A stretch of DNA of 18,709 nucleotides from Actinomycetota bacterium (GTDB taxonomy: Bacteria; Actinomycetota; Geothermincolia; Geothermincolales; RBG-13-55-18), in NCBI GenBank assembly GCA_028275245.1, contig JAPWVA010000005.1, positions 1 to 18,709 on the forward strand. Reading direction: 5' to 3'. Made by a program: the position numbers and the translations under genes. The notes below the pieces were generated by a model. The model made no database searches and was not told where the DNA came from. It saw only the letters and a list, made by a program, of their open reading frames with translations. Shown here piece after piece: positions 13,952-18,709 of this stretch. Numbering within the stretch: the stretch's first letter is position 1; each line of letters opens with the position of its first letter.

Positions 13952-13997
13952 GGCGGGGGAGAAAGAACGCGATTCCCAGCTATTCTCGGAGGACGAG

Positions 13998-15719
13998 ATG
14001 GCAAGAAGAGGCGATAAGGGTCTTCGGATCTTCCTCCTGGCGCTGGCCTTCATCCTCACCTTCTCCGCTGTGACCGCCAAGCTGGTCTACCTGCAGCTGG
14101 TAAAGGCCGATGAATACCGAAAGCTGGCCGAGGACCAGCGGAACCACTTGCTGGAGCTGAAACCCAGGAGGGGAAGGATACTGGACCGCAATGGGGAAGT
14201 CCTTGCCTACAGTATGGAATGCTATAACGTCTATGCCATATCTTACCTGGTCAAGGACGTGCAAAAGGCCTCCTCCGAGCTCTCCCTGGTGCTCAAGCTA
14301 CCTAGACAGGAACTGGAAAGCAAGATCAGGTCCAGCCGCGGTTTCGTGTACCTGGCCCGGAAGGTGGATGTCGCCACCGCCGAGTCCATCAAGTCCATGG
14401 GGCTGGAGGGGATAGGTCTGGAGAAGGACAGCAAAAGGGTATATCCCAACAAGGAGCTGGCCTGCCACGTGCTGGGATACGTGGGCACCGACAATGTGGG
14501 CCTCTCCGGCCTGGAGCTCCAGTACGAGGATTTGCTGGCGGGGAAGCGGGGAAAGGCAGCCATGGAGCTGGATGCCCGGGGGGAGCCCATACCTGGGGTG
14601 ACCAGGATGCTGGAGGAGCCCGAGGATGGGAAGGACATCCACCTCACCCTTGATGCCCAACTACAGTTCAAGCTGCAGGACGAGTTGAAGAAAGCGGTGG
14701 CCGAGACGGGGGCGGCCTGGGGAGCAGCCCTGGTGATGGACGCCTGGACGGGCGAGATCCTGGCGATGGGGGTATACCCCGACTTCGACCTGAACCGTTA
14801 CCCCGAGGTCAAGCCAGAGCTAACCCGTAACCGCTCCGTGACCGATGCCTTCGAGCCGGGGTCGGTCCTCAAGATGGCCACCGCCCTTGCCTGCCTGGAG
14901 GCCAGGGTGGTCTCCCCTTCCACGGTCCTGCACGTCCCCACGGAGTTGCGGGTGGGGAGCTCCACCTTCAGGGACGACCACCCCATGCCCAAGAGCGACT
15001 TGACCTTCGACGAGGTCATCGCCCAGTCTTCCAACGTGGGGACCATCAAGGCGGCGCAAATGCTCGGAAAGGAGGGCCTGCACCGTTTCCTCGCCCGTCT
15101 GGGATTGGGTAAGACAACGGGGGTGGACTTCCCGGGGGAGAACCCGGGGAGGTTGCCAGCCCTGGGCGGCTGGTCCGAGACCACCCTCCCCACGGTGGCC
15201 ATAGGGCAAGGCGTGGCGGTGAGCCAGTTACAGCTGGCTGTCCTGACCGCGGCGGTAGCCAACGGGGGTAGGTTGGTCCGCCCCCACTTCCTCAAGTCGG
15301 TGGGAGAGGAAGGCAGGGGGGAGGCGAGAGAGCAGGGAGACGAGGGGGATACTCTCTGCTCCCCGGAAGCGGCGGCTTCCCTTAGGAAGATGCTGGGGGA
15401 CGTGGTGACCTTCGGCACCGGGACCCGTGCCGCCATGGTGGGGTACAACTGTGGCGGCAAGACGGGAACCGCTATGAAGCCTTCCCCCAGGGGAGGGTAC
15501 AGCAGGGCCTACATGGCCTCCTTCGCCGGGTTCGCCCCGCTGGAGGACCCCCGGCTGGTAGCGGTGATAACCTTGGACGATCCCAGTCCCGTCTACGGGG
15601 GTTTGACCGCCGCCCCCTGTTTCTCCGGGGTCATGGAGTTCGCCCTGCAGAGGCTGGGCGTCCCCCTATCGCTGGACAAGGTCAATACCAAGGACCTGGC
15701 GGGAAAAAAGGCGAGGTGA
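13998..15719 (+). CDS. ftsI: Class B penicillin-binding protein, FtsI/SpoVD type
   Basis: A peptidoglycan D,D-transpeptidase that cross-links septal peptidoglycan outside the membrane. The 573 residues hold a membrane anchor (about 9-30), the dimerisation domain starting ELKPRRGRILDRNGEVLA (53-70), and the transpeptidase domain with SxxK in EPGSVLK (Ser289, Lys292), SxN in QSSN (344-346) and KTG at 488-490. No PASTA repeats follow, so it is closer to FtsI than to SpoVD proteins with PASTA; whether the organism sporulates cannot be told. ATG 13998 is chosen for its GGAGG site five bases upstream and because the protein then opens with basic residues before the anchor. ATG 13941 and GTG 13908, in frame and overlapping ftsL, are alternatives. 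Residues 436-450 form a charged low-complexity loop. Confidence 0.94.
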   Translation: MARRGDKGLRIFLLALAFILTFSAVTAKLVYLQLVKADEYRKLAEDQRNHLLELKPRRGRILDRNGEVLAYSMECYNVYAISYLVKDVQKASSELSLVLKLPRQELESKIRSSRGFVYLARKVDVATAESIKSMGLEGIGLEKDSKRVYPNKELACHVLGYVGTDNVGLSGLELQYEDLLAGKRGKAAMELDARGEPIPGVTRMLEEPEDGKDIHLTLDAQLQFKLQDELKKAVAETGAAWGAALVMDAWTGEILAMGVYPDFDLNRYPEVKPELTRNRSVTDAFEPGSVLKMATALACLEARVVSPSTVLHVPTELRVGSSTFRDDHPMPKSDLTFDEVIAQSSNVGTIKAAQMLGKEGLHRFLARLGLGKTTGVDFPGENPGRLPALGGWSETTLPTVAIGQGVAVSQLQLAVLTAAVANGGRLVRPHFLKSVGEEGRGEAREQGDEGDTLCSPEAAASLRKMLGDVVTFGTGTRAAMVGYNCGGKTGTAMKPSPRGGYSRAYMASFAGFAPLEDPRLVAVITLDDPSPVYGGLTAAPCFSGVMEFALQRLGVPLSLDKVNTKDLAGKKAR

Positions 15720-15764
15720 GCGGGAGACCGGGCAGTTTCCAGGGATTCCGGGAGGGATGAAGGC

Positions 15765-17285
15765 TTGGAGAGGAAGGAAAGATGGACTTTGGGGGAGCTG
15801 GTGGAGGGCTTGCCCCAGTCCCGTCTACGGGGAGACCCCCGCGTCCTCGTCTCCGGCCTCGCCTACCACTCCGCCCAGGTGAGGCAGGGATACCTCTTCG
15901 TGGCCATCGAGGGCTTTGTACGGGATGGCCACGACTTCATAACCGAGGCCATCCAGCGGGGGGCCTCCGCCCTGCTGGTGCGGGAGGGACGGGAGCCTTC
16001 CCCGGCCGTGGCCGGCGGCGTGCCCGTGGTCTCCGCAGCGGATACCCGGTTGGCCCTGGCCCTTCTTAGCGACCGCTTCTTCGAGCACCCTTCGGGTTTG
16101 CTGCAACTGGTGGGGGTTACCGGCACCAATGGCAAGACCACCACTGCCTTCCTGGTAGAGAGGATGGCCGCTGCACAGGGCCTGACCACGGGCCTCCTGG
16201 GTACCGTGACCTATCGCGTGGGGGAGAGGGAGTACCCAGTGGGGAGGACTACCCCCGAGTCGCTGGATCTGCAGCGGCTTTTGCGGGAGATGGCCGACTC
16301 GGGTTGCCGGGTGGTGGCCATGGAGGTCTCCTCCCATTCCCTGGCCCTCAAGCGGGTGGATGGGTGCGAATTCCGGGCGGCGGTCTTCACCAACCTCACC
16401 CGGGATCACCTGGACTTCCACCGCGACATGGAAGATTATTTCTCCGCCAAGGCGAGGCTCTTCCTCCCGCGGGAGAGGGGCGGAATGGCCCCCAAGGCCT
16501 CGGTGATAAACGGGGATGACCCCTGGGGTAGGAGACTGGCGGGAATGGCCGGGGGTGAGGTGCTCCTCTACGGCCAAGATAAGGGGGCCAAACTGAGGGG
16601 GAGGGTCCTGGACTCAGACCCCGGCGGCCTTCGGGTGGAGGTGGAATGGGAAGGTTGGAAGGCCAGGGGCAGGACCCGGATGGCAGGGAGCTTCAACCTC
16701 TACAACTTGATGGCCGCCCTGGGAGTGGCGGCGGTGCTGGGATGGGACTTGGAGAAGGCCTTCCAGGCCGCCCTAGATTTCCCGGGTGTGGAGGGGAGGT
16801 TCCAGAAAGTGGAGGAGGGCCAGGACTTCGCAGTGCTGGTGGACTACGCCCACACCCCCGATTCCCTTCGAAAGGCCCTGGAAGCCTGCCGAGAGATGGC
16901 GGCGGGAAGGGTCCTGGTGGTCTTCGGTTGTGGGGGAGACCGGGACCGGGGAAAGCGCCCCGAGATGGGAAGGATCGCCGTGGAGGGGTCCGACCTGGCC
17001 ATCATCACCTCCGACAACCCGCGCGGCGAGGACCCCATGGCCATCATCAGCGACATACTGGAAGGGGTCCAGAAGGTGGATTCCGGCGGGGAGTACTGGG
17101 TGGTGCCCGACCGCCGGGAGGCCATCCGGAGGGCGATTGCGGAGGCGGTGGGGGGAGACGTGGTGCTCATCGCGGGAAAAGGGCACGAAAGGACCCAGAT
17201 CTTCGCGGATCGGGTTGTACCCTTCGACGATGTCGAGGAGGCCTCTTGGGCTCTGAGGGAGAGGTTGGAGGGGAAGGATGGCTGA
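15765..17285 (+). CDS. murE: UDP-MurNAc-L-Ala-D-Glu:meso-diaminopimelate ligase (MurE)
   Basis: MurE adds the third stem-peptide amino acid to the cytoplasmic peptidoglycan precursor, using ATP. The 506 residues show the three Mur-ligase domains: an N-terminal UDP-binding domain, the ATP-binding domain with VTGTNGKTTTAF (118-129) and SSHSLALKRVDG (189-200), carbamylated Lys229 in FSAKARLF, and the C-terminal domain with VLVDYAHTPDSL (358-369) and FGCGGDRDRGKRPEMG (387-402). DNPR at 417-420 is the signature for meso-diaminopimelate, rather than lysine, as substrate, so the peptidoglycan is DAP type. The start is TTG 15765, with GGGAGGGA about eight bases upstream and no other in-frame choice nearby. 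It is 45 bases after the PBP gene. Confidence 0.96.
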   Translation: MERKERWTLGELVEGLPQSRLRGDPRVLVSGLAYHSAQVRQGYLFVAIEGFVRDGHDFITEAIQRGASALLVREGREPSPAVAGGVPVVSAADTRLALALLSDRFFEHPSGLLQLVGVTGTNGKTTTAFLVERMAAAQGLTTGLLGTVTYRVGEREYPVGRTTPESLDLQRLLREMADSGCRVVAMEVSSHSLALKRVDGCEFRAAVFTNLTRDHLDFHRDMEDYFSAKARLFLPRERGGMAPKASVINGDDPWGRRLAGMAGGEVLLYGQDKGAKLRGRVLDSDPGGLRVEVEWEGWKARGRTRMAGSFNLYNLMAALGVAAVLGWDLEKAFQAALDFPGVEGRFQKVEEGQDFAVLVDYAHTPDSLRKALEACREMAAGRVLVVFGCGGDRDRGKRPEMGRIAVEGSDLAIITSDNPRGEDPMAIISDILEGVQKVDSGGEYWVVPDRREAIRRAIAEAVGGDVVLIAGKGHERTQIFADRVVPFDDVEEASWALRERLEGKDG

Positions 17286-17516
17286 AGCCCTAGGACTTGC
17301 AGAGGGCGCTTGATCGGGAGGCGGTGAGACGGGCTTGTTCCACCTGGGATTGAGCGTTTCGCCGGCGGGCACGGCGGGTGCGAGGCGTTTCGAGGGTCGG
17401 TGTGGACCGGCAGTTCCCCTGATCGGACATCGGGCAAGGCGGGAGCGGAGGATCGAAAGGGGAGACAGGGAGTTCCATGGAAGGTATTAACAGTAGGTGA
17501 CCTGGGGGATGGGATA
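17286..17516. other. Unusually long murE-murF spacer
   Basis: These 231 bases hold no ORF I can support and no clear promoter; the base composition is GC-rich throughout apart from GGTATTAACAG near 17483-17493. A ten-base perfect palindrome TTCCATGGAA lies at 17473-17482. In most dcw clusters murE and murF overlap or nearly touch. Confidence 0.4.
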
Positions 17517-18709
17517 GTGATACCCATGAGTCTGGGAGAGATCGTTTTGGAAACGGGAGGGAGGCTCCTCTCCGGGGATTACAATATGGAAATATATTCC
17601 GTTTCCACCGACACCAGGACCATGCGGGGAGGAGAGCTCTTCCTGGCCCTCCGGGGGGCACGGTACGATGCCCACGATTTCCTGGAACAAGCCCTGGAGA
17701 AGGGGGCGCGTGCCCTGGTGGTCTCCCGGGTGGATGGGGGCCTCCTGGAGAGGGCACGGTCCCTCGGCGTGGGCGTGGTGCAGGTGGGCAACACCCTCAC
17801 CGCACTCCTGCGCTTGGGTGCGGCCCAGAGGCGCAGGGGTCACTACCGCGTGGCGGGCATAACCGGTTCCAGCGGGAAAACCCTCACCAAAGATTTCCTC
17901 TTCTCCATAATGCGCCGGGCCGGAAGCGCAGTGGCTCCGCCGGGCAGCTACAACAACGAGGTGGGTGTGCCTCTCACCCTACTGGAAGCGGACGCTGATA
18001 CGGATTACCTGATCCTGGAAATGGGTGCCCGGGGCAAGGGACACGTGGAGAGGCTGTGCCGGTGCGCAAGGCCCGAGGTGGGTGTCATCACCAACATAGG
18101 GTGGGCCCACCTCCGTTATTTCGGAAGCAGGGAGGGGATAGCTGAGGCCAAATCGGAGCTGGTGGCCTCGCTGCCCCCGGACGGCCTGGCCATCCTGCCT
18201 TGGGAGGACGATTTCAGGAAATATCTGGAAAGTAAAAGCAGCGCCCCCTTCGTGCACTTCGGACTTTCCCCAGGAGCGCGAGTGAGGGCGGTGGGCCTCT
18301 CCGCGGACGGGCGGGGCAGGCCCTCCTTCGTCTTATCCGTGGCCGGTGAAGAGTTGGCCAGGATAACCCTGCCCCTTCCAGGCATGCACATCGTTTTGAG
18401 CGCACTGGCCGCCTGCGCCGCCGCTCTACACTGGGGCGTCGGCGTCGCGGATATCGTCGAGGGACTGGAGAACGCCGAGGTGAGCAAGGGGAGGATGGAG
18501 ATGATCGAGACGAGAAGCGGGGTGACGGTCATCAACGATGCCTACAACGCCAACCCGGCATCCATGCGCTCCGCCCTGGAGGCCTTCGCCGCCCTAGCCG
18601 GCAAGAGGAGGGCGATTGCGGTGCTGGGAGACATGGCCGAGCTGGGACGCTATTCCGAGGAGGCCCACCGGGAGGTGGGCAGGCTGGCGGTGGAGTGCGG
18701 CACCGACGT
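17517..18709 (+). CDS. murF: UDP-MurNAc-tripeptide:D-Ala-D-Ala ligase (MurF), 3' end beyond window
   Basis: MurF adds D-Ala-D-Ala to complete the pentapeptide precursor. About 397 residues are present; roughly 50-70 are missing. Motifs are SVSTDTRTMRGGELFLALRG (28-47) in the N-terminal domain, the P-loop ITGSSGKTLTKDF (115-127; Lys121), YNNEVGVPLTLL (145-156), LEMGARGKGHVERL and TNIGWAHLRYFGS in the ATP domain, then INDAYNANPASMRSAL and VLGDMAELG in the C-terminal domain. GTG 17517 is preferred over ATG 17526: it gives the usual MIP.SLGEI opening and has a G-rich ribosome site eight bases ahead. A gap of 231 bases separates it from murE, which is long for this cluster. Confidence 0.94.
   Translation, partial: MIPMSLGEIVLETGGRLLSGDYNMEIYSVSTDTRTMRGGELFLALRGARYDAHDFLEQALEKGARALVVSRVDGGLLERARSLGVGVVQVGNTLTALLRLGAAQRRRGHYRVAGITGSSGKTLTKDFLFSIMRRAGSAVAPPGSYNNEVGVPLTLLEADADTDYLILEMGARGKGHVERLCRCARPEVGVITNIGWAHLRYFGSREGIAEAKSELVASLPPDGLAILPWEDDFRKYLESKSSAPFVHFGLSPGARVRAVGLSADGRGRPSFVLSVAGEELARITLPLPGMHIVLSALAACAAALHWGVGVADIVEGLENAEVSKGRMEMIETRSGVTVINDAYNANPASMRSALEAFAALAGKRRAIAVLGDMAELGRYSEEAHREVGRLAVECGTD

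Noticed and set aside
13908..13997. Longer PBP N-terminus starting inside ftsL
   Set aside because: The added residues are acidic and polar and precede no anchor; GGAGG before ATG 13998 decides for the shorter form, though ATG 13941 cannot be excluded.

Overview
The window is GC-rich bacterial chromosome. Its coding style leans heavily on AGG arginine and ATA isoleucine codons and uses several TTG and GTG starts. MurE carries the DNPR signature of meso-diaminopimelate-adding enzymes, and a standard division/cell-wall (dcw) cluster is present. Together these fit a high-GC, peptidoglycan-bearing, probably thermophilic bacterium. A deep-branching Actinomycetota lineage is my best guess, but the window holds no rRNA or other decisive taxonomic marker.

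Layout. (1) Bases 1-1067, minus strand: 5' part of a GH3 beta-glycosidase gene that runs off the left edge. (2) Bases 1068-1414: divergent intergenic region with what looks like a leaderless promoter for a MarR regulator (1415-1912), which overlaps an alpha/beta-hydrolase gene (to 2798). (3) Bases 2920-7048: a tightly packed plus-strand cluster of cupin, hisG (long form), a degenerate GGDEF protein, a metallophosphoesterase and hisC. Gaps are 34 bp or the genes overlap, so two histidine-pathway enzymes are probably co-transcribed with signalling-type genes. (4) Bases 7288-11181: a D-2-hydroxyacid dehydrogenase followed by two GT-A glycosyltransferases. The second resembles mannosylglycerate/glucosylglycerate synthases, and its 3' end is repeated just downstream as a 119-bp perfect copy. 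(5) Bases 11325-11998: a long non-coding stretch ending in a 10-bp-periodic GTGG array, the probable MraZ operator, and a -10 element. (6) Bases 11999 to the right edge: mraZ, rsmH, ftsL-like, ftsI/spoVD-type PBP, murE, murF (cut by the edge).

How the genes may work together. Region 6 makes the septal peptidoglycan machinery and is probably autoregulated by MraZ. In region 4 the dehydrogenase could supply a 2-hydroxyacid such as D-glycerate to a glycerate glycosyltransferase for compatible-solute synthesis; this is inference from gene order and motif resemblance. The GGDEF protein in region 3 has lost its catalytic signature but keeps an RxxD inhibitory-site motif, so it may sense rather than make cyclic di-GMP. 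I see no CRISPR array, insertion sequence, tRNA or rRNA.
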